From Opitutaceae bacterium (GTDB lineage: Bacteria; Verrucomicrobiota; Verrucomicrobiia; Opitutales; Opitutaceae): 49,692 bases of DNA. Where the stretch lies: contig SXSC01000371.1 in the NCBI GenBank assembly GCA_005792355.1, positions 1-49,692 of the forward strand. The letters run 5' to 3'. A program made the position numbers and the translations under genes. The number at the start of each line of letters is the position of its first letter. The first letter of the stretch is position 1. Below are positions 8,845 to 17,130 of the stretch, piece by piece. A model generated the notes under the pieces. It was not told where the DNA came from. It saw only the letters and a program-made list of their open reading frames with translations, and did not search any database.

Positions 8845-9549
8845 TCATTTCGACCCGGCGGCGTTTGCAAAGAAGGCGAAGTACATGGCGGTAAGGTTGA
8901 CATCGCCGCAGGCCGCGCCGAATTCGACTTCTCCCGCGCCCGACTTTTTGACAAAGACCCGATAGCCCCGGTCCGACGCTTTCATAATCGCGTCGTCGGT
9001 GACCAGTCGGAGATCCGTCGGCGAAAAACCAGCCATCCAGCCCGGCAGGCCGGCTTTACCGTAGAACTCCACGGCCCGCTCGTCGACGGCGAGAAAGACC
9101 GAGCACTCCTCCTTGGTCGCCACGCGGATCGAGAAGCGGGCATCGGCGATCGCTTTGTTCCCCATCTTGGTTTGCAGCAGCGGCAGGCCCACCAAAGCGG
9201 CGGGAATCTGCTTCAAGCGAATCGTTCGATCCGAATAGGGCGTGGCATCGACCTTCAGGCCGCCAGCGATGACTTGGTAGTCCCGTTTTGCCCCGGTCAC
9301 GAGCGTGTCGCGGTTGGCCATCATCGTGTAGTTGCTCGGTGAAACGTAATCTCCGACTTTGATCGTGGCATAACCAATCGATTTCTCCGGCTCGGAGACG
9401 ACCTCGACGGCGACGGACTCGAAGCGCGCGTCTTTCAAAACCACGGGATTCGATGAACGGAATTTGATCGGCGCCTGGGCCAGTGCGACGGGCGTCAGGA
9501 ACAGTGCGATTATGATGTGCAGCCCAGCGGCTGCGAGTTTGGTTTCCAT
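8845..9549 (-). CDS. secreted protein of unknown function
   Basis: The 234-residue product begins 'METKLAAAGLHIIIALFLTPVALAQA', a clear signal peptide with probable cleavage after AQA, so it should be exported. The mature protein looks beta-rich, with 'FESVAVEVVSEPEKSIGYATIKVGDYVSP' and a 'FGAACGDVNLTAMYF' end. I recognise no domain. An in-frame ATG eight codons upstream (9573) is possible but gives a less typical signal. The gene lies downstream of the sigma factor pair on the same strand, about 115 bases after 9665-10618, so it may belong to the same transcription unit. Confidence 0.7.
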   Translation of the reverse strand: METKLAAAGLHIIIALFLTPVALAQAPIKFRSSNPVVLKDARFESVAVEVVSEPEKSIGYATIKVGDYVSPSNYTMMANRDTLVTGAKRDYQVIAGGLKVDATPYSDRTIRLKQIPAALVGLPLLQTKMGNKAIADARFSIRVATKEECSVFLAVDERAVEFYGKAGLPGWMAGFSPTDLRLVTDDAIMKASDRGYRVFVKKSGAGEVEFGAACGDVNLTAMYFAFFANAAGSK

Positions 9550-9664
9550 GGTCTTGATTTTCACCCGGGACATTTGGGAGTTTGGCGAGGAATCTGAAGT
9601 TTATCGTGCCACGACGGGCTCCTCCGGCAGTCGTCTGCAACGCAGCGAAGCGAGTCGCGCATGC

Positions 9665-10618
9665 TCAAGGACGCGGCACCCGGGCGTTGAACTGCGCAGT
9701 CAGCCGTCTGGTCTGCTGGTTGACCCGAGCCTGGGCCTTGTCCTTCTCGACGAACCGTCCAAGCGTCTCGATCTGCGCCGGCGACAACACGCCCTTCAAC
9801 TGCTGGCTGGCCGCGGTCCAATCGAGCGTCGGCAAGTCCACCCACTTGGCTCCGGGTCCCGTTAACATTCGCTTGGTGTTGGCAATGAGAACATCCGCCG
9901 TCCGCTCGACCTGGGCGGAGCTGATGCTCTCGCCCGTAAAGATGCCGGTCCACGCCAATTCCTGCGAATAATTGCGCACACTCTGCGTGCCGAAATATTC
10001 GAAATATCGATCCGCCAGATCACCCAGCGCTTCGACCTTCTTTGTTGTGCGCAAATTGTTGTAATCCGTCCACAGCTTCTGGGCTTCGACGCTGTTCGAG
10101 TCGAGGCCCTGCGCGGCGATCGCCGCCTGCAAATCTACTCTCGATTCCTGGAGCCAAAGCTCCACGTCCTTGAATTTCTCGATCTGCACCGGCGACATGC
10201 CAATCGCCTTGAACATGCCTCCCCAACGCAGATCGAGACCCGCGCGGAAATTTCTCGAGTACTCCGCCATCTTGGCCGGGTCGTTCGCGACCAGCGTCAA
10301 CGGATTCGGCCGCTGGGCCGGAGCCGCAGCCGAACCCGAAGCGCTCTTTCCGGCGACTGCTCCTTTCGCCTGTGACCCAGTCGGGGATTCCGCTGCCGCG
10401 CCGGCCGACGTCGATTCCAAAATGCGCAGAGCCTCGCGAGCGGTCTGCAGACGCGCGTTCATTTGGTCGGCCTTTTTGCGCAGCCGATCGGGCTGCGGCG
10501 CGAGCGCGGTGAGCGCTTCCCTGGCGTCACGCGCCTGACGCGTGGCGCGAACGGCAAATGCGACCATCACCGCCAATACCGCGGATACCACGATCAGTGT
10601 TTTCGCTTTCATTTTCAT
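9665..10618 (-). CDS. membrane-anchored helical protein coupled to the ECF sigma fusion
   Basis: The 317-residue protein has one N-terminal transmembrane helix ('TLIVVSAVLAVMVAFAV'), a coiled-coil (about residues 25-65), a low-complexity Ala/Ser/Gly linker and a helical C-terminal domain. That domain ends with 'LDWTAASQQLKGVLSPAQIETLGRF'. The same pattern (Asp-Trp, about ten residues, 'ILSPAQLQGLR') closes the upstream sigma-factor protein, so the two C-terminal domains are probably paralogous. Its ATG overlaps the sigma gene's TGA (ATGA at 10615-10618), implying translational coupling. A role as sensor or partner of the sigma protein is inferred from this arrangement. Confidence 0.72.
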   Translation of the reverse strand: MKMKAKTLIVVSAVLAVMVAFAVRATRQARDAREALTALAPQPDRLRKKADQMNARLQTAREALRILESTSAGAAAESPTGSQAKGAVAGKSASGSAAAPAQRPNPLTLVANDPAKMAEYSRNFRAGLDLRWGGMFKAIGMSPVQIEKFKDVELWLQESRVDLQAAIAAQGLDSNSVEAQKLWTDYNNLRTTKKVEALGDLADRYFEYFGTQSVRNYSQELAWTGIFTGESISSAQVERTADVLIANTKRMLTGPGAKWVDLPTLDWTAASQQLKGVLSPAQIETLGRFVEKDKAQARVNQQTRRLTAQFNARVPRP

Positions 10619-12183
10619 TTCTTGACCGCGGCCGCAGCTTCCCGAACGAGCGTGGCGAGCATCACCTCATTGCGTCCGTTTGCGGCCATGCTGCGCAGTC
10701 CTTGCAACTGCGCCGGCGACAGAATCGGTTCGGCCGCCTTCAAAACTCGATCCCAGTCGAAGCGCGCATCGCGGCTGAGGCTTTGGTCCATTGAGATCCG
10801 GGCCGTCGATAGAATGCTTTGGAGCTGGTTCGCCTGCTGCTCCGAAAAGGAACTGTCCGCATGAAAGAGTCCGATGCTGAGATCTTTCACGACCTGACCC
10901 GCCTGCCAGTTGTCGTAACTCGCAGGGGGCGCCGATTCAATGCCGACGGCCTTTGCCGCCGCTTGAATTTCTTTGGTCTGAGCATACCGGGTCGCGCCTT
11001 GCTCACGCTGTTCCGGCGAAACCTCTCTGCGCGGGTTCCCGGCCAGGATTGAGGCCCGGTTGGCCTCAAAGCGGAGTTTCTTCAATTCCGGATCATTGTT
11101 CAAAAACTGCTGGAGCGCCCTGTCCCGTTGCGTCTTTTCCTCGGCCGCCGCCGCCCGCCGCGCCGCGGCCGCGAGCTCACTCGCCCGGTCGAGTCTCGCT
11201 CGTTCAAGGGCGGCTTCCCGATCCGCCAGCTCCTTCTCCGCAACCGTCACGCTCGTTTCCAATTCGGCGAGGCGCGCCGCCAACGCCGCGCGGTCGCCAC
11301 GCACCTGCGCCAGTTCCGTCGCGGCCGTGCTGGCCTGACTGGATTGATAAACGGCGAAGCCCGTCGCGAGCGCACCCGCGACGGCGACCGACACGGTAAG
11401 TTTGGAGGCCGTCATAAAAGCAATCAGCGCGGCCATCGCCCCAGCGCCCGCCACCGCGGCTCCACCCACGGCCGAGCCCGCGATGCTCGCCGCCAGGCCG
11501 GCCGGCGCCGTGGCCGCGGCCTGGCTGGCCAGCGCCACGCCCAGCGCCGAGGCGGTCGACGTCACGCCGCGTTTCGCCAGCAACGCGTGCAGCTTGTCGA
11601 GCGCGCGCTCCACGCGCATCCGCGCGGCGTCCTCGCTGAGGTTGAGCGCGGCTCCGATTTCCCCGAACGGCCGCCGCGCAAAGAAGCGCAGCAGCACGAC
11701 CTCGCGATCGCGGTCGCTGAGTTCGTCCATCGCCGCGTCGAGCAGAGATCGCAAGTGTTCCCACGCCGCATCGGGCGGAGGCGGCGAGTTCAGTTCGTGC
11801 ATGGTATGGGCCTCCAGTTCGCGGGCGCGGCGGCACTGTTCGGTGCGGACGACATCGACCGCCATGTTCCGCGTGGTGGCGTAGAGCCAGCCGGGCAACA
11901 CCGCGCAACGGGTGAGCGCCGTCGCCTGCCGTGCGAGCGCGGCGAAAACCTGCTGCGCCACGTCCGCCGCCGCGTGCGCGTCGCCGCCGAGCCGTCGCAG
12001 GGCCGCGGAATACACGAGATCGAGGTGCCGGTGCACGAGCTCCGCAAACGCCGGCTCGGATTCCTCCCCGGCGTAACGGCGCAGCAGCTCCCGGTCATCA
12101 ACCGCAGCCACGGAGCCCGACGTCGCGTCCACCGCAGCCCGGTGGGCGACGGAGGAAGCATGGCGCGAAGATGGGGCGATCAT
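10615..12183 (-). CDS. ECF-type sigma factor fused to a membrane-anchored coiled-coil and helical C-terminal domain
   Basis: The first 210 or so residues of this 522-residue protein are an ECF sigma factor. Region 2 is 'FAELVHRHLDLVYSAALRRLGGD' with 'DVAQQVFAALA', and region 4 is 'LSDRDREVVLLRFFARRPFGEIGAALNLSEDAARMRVERALDKL'. An Ala/Gly-rich stretch, a transmembrane helix ('LTVSVAVAGALATGFAVY', about residues 263-280), a coiled-coil (about 290-370) and a helical domain ending in 'ILSPAQLQGLRSMAANGRNEV' follow. Typical ECF factors are about 190 residues and soluble, so this one appears tethered to the membrane with a built-in sensor or inhibitor part. Mode of control is inference. It heads the coupled minus-strand unit. 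Confidence 0.85.
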   Translation of the reverse strand: MIAPSSRHASSVAHRAAVDATSGSVAAVDDRELLRRYAGEESEPAFAELVHRHLDLVYSAALRRLGGDAHAAADVAQQVFAALARQATALTRCAVLPGWLYATTRNMAVDVVRTEQCRRARELEAHTMHELNSPPPPDAAWEHLRSLLDAAMDELSDRDREVVLLRFFARRPFGEIGAALNLSEDAARMRVERALDKLHALLAKRGVTSTASALGVALASQAAATAPAGLAASIAGSAVGGAAVAGAGAMAALIAFMTASKLTVSVAVAGALATGFAVYQSSQASTAATELAQVRGDRAALAARLAELETSVTVAEKELADREAALERARLDRASELAAAARRAAAAEEKTQRDRALQQFLNNDPELKKLRFEANRASILAGNPRREVSPEQREQGATRYAQTKEIQAAAKAVGIESAPPASYDNWQAGQVVKDLSIGLFHADSSFSEQQANQLQSILSTARISMDQSLSRDARFDWDRVLKAAEPILSPAQLQGLRSMAANGRNEVMLATLVREAAAAVKK

Positions 12184-12283
12184 GGCGTTTCAGACCATAG
12201 TCGGAGCCGGCGACAAAACCGAACAAAGAATTTTCGTCAGACCCTGGCCAGGCCATTCTTCCGGACCTTGGGGTAGGAAGATT

Positions 12284-12484
12284 TCAGGGCAGGAAGATTT
12301 TCCCGGACAGGGGCACGCGCACATCCTGAAGAATCTTCCGGCTGCTCCGGCAAGGAAGGGCAAAGAGATCGTCGCGCGGAAAACGCCGGTCGATGCCCGA
12401 CAGCGGCGGTTCGAGTTTGCGCGGACCGTCGTGACACGCCGCGCAGCCGCGCGCCGTGTAGATGGCAGCGCCGAGGGGATCTGC
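12284..12484 (-). pseudogene. remnant of a c-type cytochrome (CxxCH heme-binding fragment)
   Basis: The minus strand encodes about 65 residues that include 'GAAIYTARGCAACHDGPRKLEPPLSGI' followed by 'RRFPRDDLFAL'. The CAACH heme-binding motif, the Gly/Tyr spacing before it and the downstream PPLSGI and DDLFAL blocks are typical of cytochrome c domains found in Verrucomicrobia and Planctomycetes. Upstream sequence of the gene is missing: the fragment abuts the inverted repeat at 12485. It ends at a stop soon after the homology fades. No start codon or signal peptide is present, so this is taken as debris. It is the main content of the 502-base gap 12184-12685. Confidence 0.6.
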
Positions 12485-12554
12485 GGGGTCATGTCGCGAA
12501 ACGCGAATGAGAGACCGGGCACTCGCGACAATTCGCGATTCGCGACATGACCCC
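12485..12554. repeat. 24-bp inverted repeat (long hairpin)
   Basis: Two 24-base arms, 12485-12508 and 12531-12554, are inverted copies with one mismatch and a 22-base loop. The arms begin GGGGTCATGTCGCG and end CGCGACATGACCCC. There is no T tract, so it is not an ordinary terminator. It sits at the break point of the cytochrome remnant, consistent with an inserted palindromic (REP-like or MITE-like) element. Confidence 0.82.
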
Positions 12555-12685
12555 CTCCGGCCCCCGATCGCCGGGCCGTCTCCGACATCGTCTCGCGTAC
12601 TTTCCCTTCGTGAATACGCGCTGGTAGGAGGGGGCCACAGGAGAATTCGCCTCGCCAATGGAACGGGCTTGGGTAAAGTTCCGTT

Positions 12686-12958
12686 ATGAGCGGGCCATCA
12701 ACCATGAAACTCTCCGAGCATGTCTTGAATAAAGCTGCGAGTTGTTTCGACCACCCGACGCTCGACGCTCTGGCCGGGGTGCGCTTGGATCCGGAGATCC
12801 TCGCACAGGTGGATGAATTAGCGACGAAGGCCAATGAGGGGTTGTTGACCGAAGAGGAGCGTGGCGAGTATCGCGGCTATATCGAGACTTCGGAGTTTCT
12901 GGCCTTGGTGCAATTGCGCGCCCGCCGGCGGCTGGGTCTCCCGATCCCGGCCGAGTGA
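12686..12958 (+). CDS. small partner protein of the HNH endonuclease
   Basis: The 90-residue acidic, helical protein contains 'LDPEILAQVDELATKANEGLLTEEERGEYRGYIE' and 'LVQLRARRRLG'. Small proteins of this pattern are often encoded directly before an HNH endonuclease gene in cyanobacteria and other bacteria (recalled, not searched). Its TGA overlaps the next gene's GTG start by four bases (GTGA), so the two are very likely co-translated. An internal ATG at 12704 is a possible alternative start. Antitoxin or regulator is a guess from the arrangement. Confidence 0.75.
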   Translation: MSGPSTMKLSEHVLNKAASCFDHPTLDALAGVRLDPEILAQVDELATKANEGLLTEEERGEYRGYIETSEFLALVQLRARRRLGLPIPAE

Positions 12959-13353
12959 ATCCGGCGCTTCGGCAATTTGTTAGCGAACGGGCAGACCGAC
13001 GATGTGAATACTGCCGTTTGCCGGATTTAGCGCCGCAGTTGATTCGTTTTCACTGTGAACATATCCGGCCGCGTCGCCATGGTGGAACGGACGAGCCCGC
13101 GAATCTGGCTTGGGCTTGTGCGCGTTGTAATGAACGCAAAGGCACCCATCTGGCTGCCGAAGATCCGGACACGGGCGAGTTGACACGACTGTTCAATCCC
13201 CGGCTCGATCGTTGGGAAGATTATTTCACCCTGAAGGGAGTCCACATCGTCGGCCAAAGCGCTTTGGGCCGGTCCACGGTTTGGCTGCTCGAACTGAATC
13301 ACGAACGCCGGCTGGAACTTCGGGCAATGATTCGCGAGCTGGGAATGTTTTGA
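12955..13353 (+). CDS. HNH endonuclease
   Basis: The 132-residue protein has an HNH nuclease domain at residues 15-63: zinc-binding pairs C17-x2-C20 and C55-x2-C58, the first catalytic His in 'CEHIRPRRHGG' (H36), Asn50 in 'NLAWAC', and 'CNERKG' where Asn59 replaces the last His. This variant is common in the family and cuts DNA with a single metal ion. The remaining 70 residues are a conserved C-terminal extension ('LFNPRLDRWEDYF'). The start is GTG, overlapping the upstream partner by four bases. The gene may be a selfish or defence-type nuclease; its target is unknown. Confidence 0.88.
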   Translation: MNPALRQFVSERADRRCEYCRLPDLAPQLIRFHCEHIRPRRHGGTDEPANLAWACARCNERKGTHLAAEDPDTGELTRLFNPRLDRWEDYFTLKGVHIVGQSALGRSTVWLLELNHERRLELRAMIRELGMF

Positions 13354-13434
13354 GATTAAGTGACGAAATCCGCCTCCGACTCCGCGGAGTTCACCGCGAT
13401 CGGTCGGCCGGTGTCAGATAGAATCCCGCTTCCT

Positions 13435-15675
13435 CTAAGTCGGCTTCCTATCAGTCGGTCGCTCGCGCCGCCGGGCCGCGCGAATCGCCTGCCGCGCGCG
13501 GCGGAAAAGTTTCTCCGGCGGCTGCCAGGTCGCACGCGCGCCAAAACGCACCCGCTGCAGCTCCTCCCTCACGCCGCCGAACTCGTCTTCCGGCCGGCGG
13601 CACTCTCCGAGCCGGTGCAGCCAGCGGCCGGCCTCGCGGCGCACCGGCTCATCGCGATCCCGGCCGCGTCGTCGCGGCCATCCCCGCCACCACCTCCGGC
13701 CGTGCTCCCGCCAGAACCAGACCAGCGCGCACAGCAACGCCACGAAACCCAGCACGCGCGCCGCCCGCCGCCCATCCCACGGCGCCGTCACCCAGGCCTT
13801 CAAGTCCCACACGCCCTGCTCTAGGATCGCGCGCAGACGTTTGCCCGTGTTCTGCGTCGCTTCCTTCACCGCCTTCAGGGTCTCAGCCTGCGAGCGCTGG
13901 TCAAAGCTCACGATCCGCCGGTACCAAAACACCCGCAGACTATCCAGCCGCGCCGTCCAGCTCCGGTCGAGCCGCGACGCCATCGCCGCCTCCCCGCGCA
14001 CCTCCTGCCCCTGGACGGCCGCCGTCGCCACCAACGCGTCCGTGCGCCACCACGCTCCGGCCGCCTCATCGAAAATTTCCGTCCACGCATGCGCCTCGGA
14101 GTTGCGAATCGTGAAGTTGTTTGAGAACGCGTTCCAGCTGCCGCCGCGAAAGCCGGTGACGACCCGCGCCGGAAATCCGGCCGCGCGCGCCAGCAGCACC
14201 AGGGACCCCGCGAACAACTCGCAATGCCCCGCCTCCCGCGAGGCGAGCCAGCGCACGAGCGGATCGCCGTCCCCCCCCGGCAGGTTGGGCGACAGGGTGT
14301 AGTTGTGCTGCTGCCGGAGCCAGTCGCCGGCCCGCCGCGCAAATTCCGGCGCCGGCAGCGTCGCACCCGCCGTGATGCCCTCCACCGTGCGCCGCAGGAT
14401 ACCCAGGTCGCTGTCGCCCGGCGGCAACCGCAGTTGCAGCGCCCCGCGGCGCGGCCCCGGCTGCTCGCGCTGGCGCCAGCGCTCCGCAAACGCCGGATCG
14501 GCGAGCGACGGCTCCATCTCGAATCCATAGACACGATACGCCGTCATCGACACCGGCTCCTCCCGCAACGCCATCAGCGCCAGCTGCGGCGCGTGCCGGA
14601 AATTCTGCGACTCGCGAAACCGCAGCATCTCGAACTGCCCCAACAGCGGCAGATAACGGCTTACCCCCGACTCGAGATAAAACGTCCACAGCACCCGCTC
14701 CCCCAACCTGGGCCTGGCATGGCCGGCCTGAAAAGAATTCGTGCGTTCCGCCCCAAACTCCTGCCCGCGCAGGGCGCCCGAGAGCTTGAAGGTGCCATTG
14801 CTGTAATCGTCGAGCACCAGCATCCGCCAGTAGGGCGTCGCCGGAATCTGCGCTTGATCCGACACGTCGACACTGAGCGCGATCGCGTTGTCGAGCTGGA
14901 TTTCCGAAACGTCGCCCAGCCGGATCACGTCGCTGAAACCCGACCTCGCCTTCTTCGTGATGAAACGATCGAGAAACATGCTGTTTTCGAGTTGAAAACG
15001 CGGGATCGCCAGAAACAGCAGCGCCGACACCCCGACCACCCCCGAAAAGAGCGCGGCGCCCAGGCCGACGATCCGCCAGTCCGTCACGTCACGGAGGCGG
15101 CGGAAAAGCTGCGCCCAGTTCGTGTGCAGCGCCCAGGCCGGCGGTTCACGAATCGGCTGCGGCGGGGGGCGTGGGCCGCCCTGGGCCGCGTCCGTGAGCG
15201 TCAGCACCAACAACAGCGCCAGCGCGCCCGCGGTGTAGACGAGTATCTGCGCGGCAAACGTGAGCGACACCGTCAGCACGCCCGCCACGATGATGAGAAA
15301 CAAACCGAGCACGATGATCTGCAGATCGTCGCGACGCTGCCGGTAGCTGATGTTCCGGTAGATGAGGAGCAGGATGTCGAGGCGCACCATCGCGGGCAGG
15401 ACCTCCGTGTTCAGCCAGAGGTCAATCGCGAAAAACGCCACGATCACCGGGAAGGCCAGCGTGTGCACGATCGGCGGCACGCGCCCCGGCAACGTGGGCC
15501 GGGCGACGGTCGCCACCGCCGCCACGAAGGTCAGCGCGAGCAGCACCCACGCGTCGATGTCCATGTAGAAGACCGTGCCCACGCCGATCAGGCTGAGGAC
15601 TCCCCCGAGCAGCCATCTCAGCTGGTGCAACTCATCCAGGGTGAGTTGCGGGCGGCGGCGCAGCGAAGAGTTCAT
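13435..15675 (-). CDS. membrane-bound transglutaminase-like protease (TgpA-like, DUF3488/transglutaminase core)
   Basis: The 746-residue protein begins with about six membrane segments (residues 22-260; the DUF3488 part of TgpA-type proteins). A periplasmic transglutaminase-like domain follows with the catalytic triad visible as C485 in 'GHCELFAGS', H529 in 'SEAHAWTEIF' and D546 in 'WWRTDAL'. One more transmembrane helix (about residue 660) and an Arg-rich cytoplasmic tail end it. Its ATG overlaps the TGA of the upstream DUF58 gene by four bases, so the frame's upstream extension is rejected. Such proteins accompany MoxR ATPases and DUF58 proteins; substrates are generally unknown. Confidence 0.9.
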   Translation of the reverse strand: MNSSLRRRPQLTLDELHQLRWLLGGVLSLIGVGTVFYMDIDAWVLLALTFVAAVATVARPTLPGRVPPIVHTLAFPVIVAFFAIDLWLNTEVLPAMVRLDILLLIYRNISYRQRRDDLQIIVLGLFLIIVAGVLTVSLTFAAQILVYTAGALALLLVLTLTDAAQGGPRPPPQPIREPPAWALHTNWAQLFRRLRDVTDWRIVGLGAALFSGVVGVSALLFLAIPRFQLENSMFLDRFITKKARSGFSDVIRLGDVSEIQLDNAIALSVDVSDQAQIPATPYWRMLVLDDYSNGTFKLSGALRGQEFGAERTNSFQAGHARPRLGERVLWTFYLESGVSRYLPLLGQFEMLRFRESQNFRHAPQLALMALREEPVSMTAYRVYGFEMEPSLADPAFAERWRQREQPGPRRGALQLRLPPGDSDLGILRRTVEGITAGATLPAPEFARRAGDWLRQQHNYTLSPNLPGGDGDPLVRWLASREAGHCELFAGSLVLLARAAGFPARVVTGFRGGSWNAFSNNFTIRNSEAHAWTEIFDEAAGAWWRTDALVATAAVQGQEVRGEAAMASRLDRSWTARLDSLRVFWYRRIVSFDQRSQAETLKAVKEATQNTGKRLRAILEQGVWDLKAWVTAPWDGRRAARVLGFVALLCALVWFWREHGRRWWRGWPRRRGRDRDEPVRREAGRWLHRLGECRRPEDEFGGVREELQRVRFGARATWQPPEKLFRRARQAIRAARRRERPTDRKPT

Positions 15676-16808
15676 ACCGTGGCCACCTTCTGGCCGTCGA
15701 CATAGGCCGCGACTCCGCGCATTCCTTCGGGAGCAAAGGTCATCACGTTTTGTTGCGCCACCGTCACCTCGCCGGCCCGGCGCTCGGCCTGCGCCGCCGG
15801 GCGCAGCACCGCCAGCTTGTCCAAGAGCAGCTCCAGATCGTGCACCCGGTGCACCCGCATCGGCGGCTCCGCATCGACCGCCACATCCCGCAGCTGACCG
15901 CCCCGAAACAGATCTTCCGCCAACGTCGTCACCAGGCCAACCAGCAACTCGAACTGCTCCGGCCGCGACCACACCCCCTCCTCGGTGCGCAGCCAGATCG
16001 AAAATCCTTCGGCACTCTCGGCCGAAAATTGGCGCACCAGCAGCGTCCGCATCCGCGCGCTCGCCTTCCAGTGAATCAACCGGTGCGAATCGCCCGCGCT
16101 GTAACGGCGCAGTGCCAGCAGGTCACCACCGGTACCGGCGCGCGCCACCCGCTCTCCTCCCGTCACCCGCCGCGCCGCGCCGGTCGCCTCCCGCCGATAG
16201 GCGACCGGCGCCGGCCACACGATCGTGTCGGCGACCAACTCCGTCCCCATATCTTTCCGCAAGAAGCCGAAAGGAAACAGCGAACCGACACTCGCCAGCT
16301 CGACGCGCAACCGGCCGCGCCGCTCCGGCTTGAGCATCCACTCGACCCGGCTTTCCCCCCCGGGGTCCAGCCGGCCCGCCAGCGCCGCCCGCCCGTGGCT
16401 CTCCCCCGCTTCAGCCTGGGCCAGCGCCGCCCGGACGTCGATGCCCTTGGCATTGAAGGTCGACTCGGCCCGCTGCCCCGTCGCCGCCGCGACCGGCCGG
16501 GCGGAGAATTCGAACCACAGCCCGTAGGTCGGGAGAAACCGCTTCCCGTTGCGCAGCTCCAACGCGACCACCGTGTCGTGACCCGCCCGCAACGGCGGCG
16601 CCAGCTGCAGCCGCCAGCGCACGCCGCGCAAGTTGAACCACGACAGCACGCCGCTCAGAATCAGACAGGTCAGCAGCAGCGAAAGCGTGATGAACAGGAT
16701 GTTGCTCGAGGAATTGTAGGCCGCCGTCCCGATGCCGAACGACAGCCCAATCAGGACCACGCCCGGAATCGTCGGCAGGATTCTGTGCCCGCGCTGCGGA
16801 TACACCAT
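15672..16808 (-). CDS. DUF58 domain protein
   Basis: The protein has two adjacent membrane segments near its start ('TIPGVVLIGLSFGIGTAAY' and 'NILFITLSLLLTCLILSGVL'), then a beta-rich extracytoplasmic part, and the DUF58 signature 'LRRYSAGDSHRLIHWKASARMRTLLVRQFSAE' in the second half. DUF58 proteins resemble von Willebrand factor A domains and partner MoxR-type ATPases. The start at 16808 ('MVYPQRGHRILPT') was chosen because a 14-bp tandem repeat at 16888-16915 makes the upstream part look non-coding. An in-frame ATG at 16937 would add 43 residues, including a plausible 'RRPFTWSALLW', and cannot be excluded. The gene is second in a moxR-DUF58-transglutaminase unit. Confidence 0.85.
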   Translation of the reverse strand: MVYPQRGHRILPTIPGVVLIGLSFGIGTAAYNSSSNILFITLSLLLTCLILSGVLSWFNLRGVRWRLQLAPPLRAGHDTVVALELRNGKRFLPTYGLWFEFSARPVAAATGQRAESTFNAKGIDVRAALAQAEAGESHGRAALAGRLDPGGESRVEWMLKPERRGRLRVELASVGSLFPFGFLRKDMGTELVADTIVWPAPVAYRREATGAARRVTGGERVARAGTGGDLLALRRYSAGDSHRLIHWKASARMRTLLVRQFSAESAEGFSIWLRTEEGVWSRPEQFELLVGLVTTLAEDLFRGGQLRDVAVDAEPPMRVHRVHDLELLLDKLAVLRPAAQAERRAGEVTVAQQNVMTFAPEGMRGVAAYVDGQKVATV

Positions 16809-16887
16809 CGACCACAGCAACGCGCTCCAGGTAAACGGCCGCCGCCGGGCCGATCCGCCCGGGCCGGACCATTCCGCCGCGCTCTCG

Positions 16888-16915
16888 CGCGGAACACTCA
16901 ACGCGGAACGCTCAA
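16888..16915. repeat. 14-bp tandem repeat, two copies
   Basis: Two adjacent copies of CGCGGAACRCTCAA (16888-16901 and 16902-16915) differ at one base. They lie just upstream of the chosen DUF58 start. A second simple repeat, about three copies of the 7-mer GTTGTGC, lies near 17098-17119 between the DUF58 gene and moxR. Confidence 0.6.
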
Positions 16916-17130
16916 CGCTTAACTCCAAACTGGGCATGACTTCAAAAGTGAGCGCCGTTTTCTTGGAGCCGCGCTGCTGGCCAACGGAGCACCCCGCAAT
17001 CTGTCGGCCGTAAACGCGACCGCCTGCGGCGTGAGGGCACGCCGCCCACTTCTGGGCTGACATCTGAAGTTAAGTTCGATCCCTCCCCACATCGGGCGTT
17101 GTGCGTTGTGCGTTGTGCTTTTCCCCAACC

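Noticed and set aside
8771..13452. Shared 13-mer CGGCTTCCTATCA near 8771 and 13440
   Set aside because: Too short to be called a repeat; flanking bases differ and no symmetry is present.
14224..15705. A 493-codon plus-strand frame opposite the transglutaminase gene
   Set aside because: It is an antisense shadow rich in Arg, Gln, Pro and His, with no domain; the minus-strand gene has a full catalytic triad.
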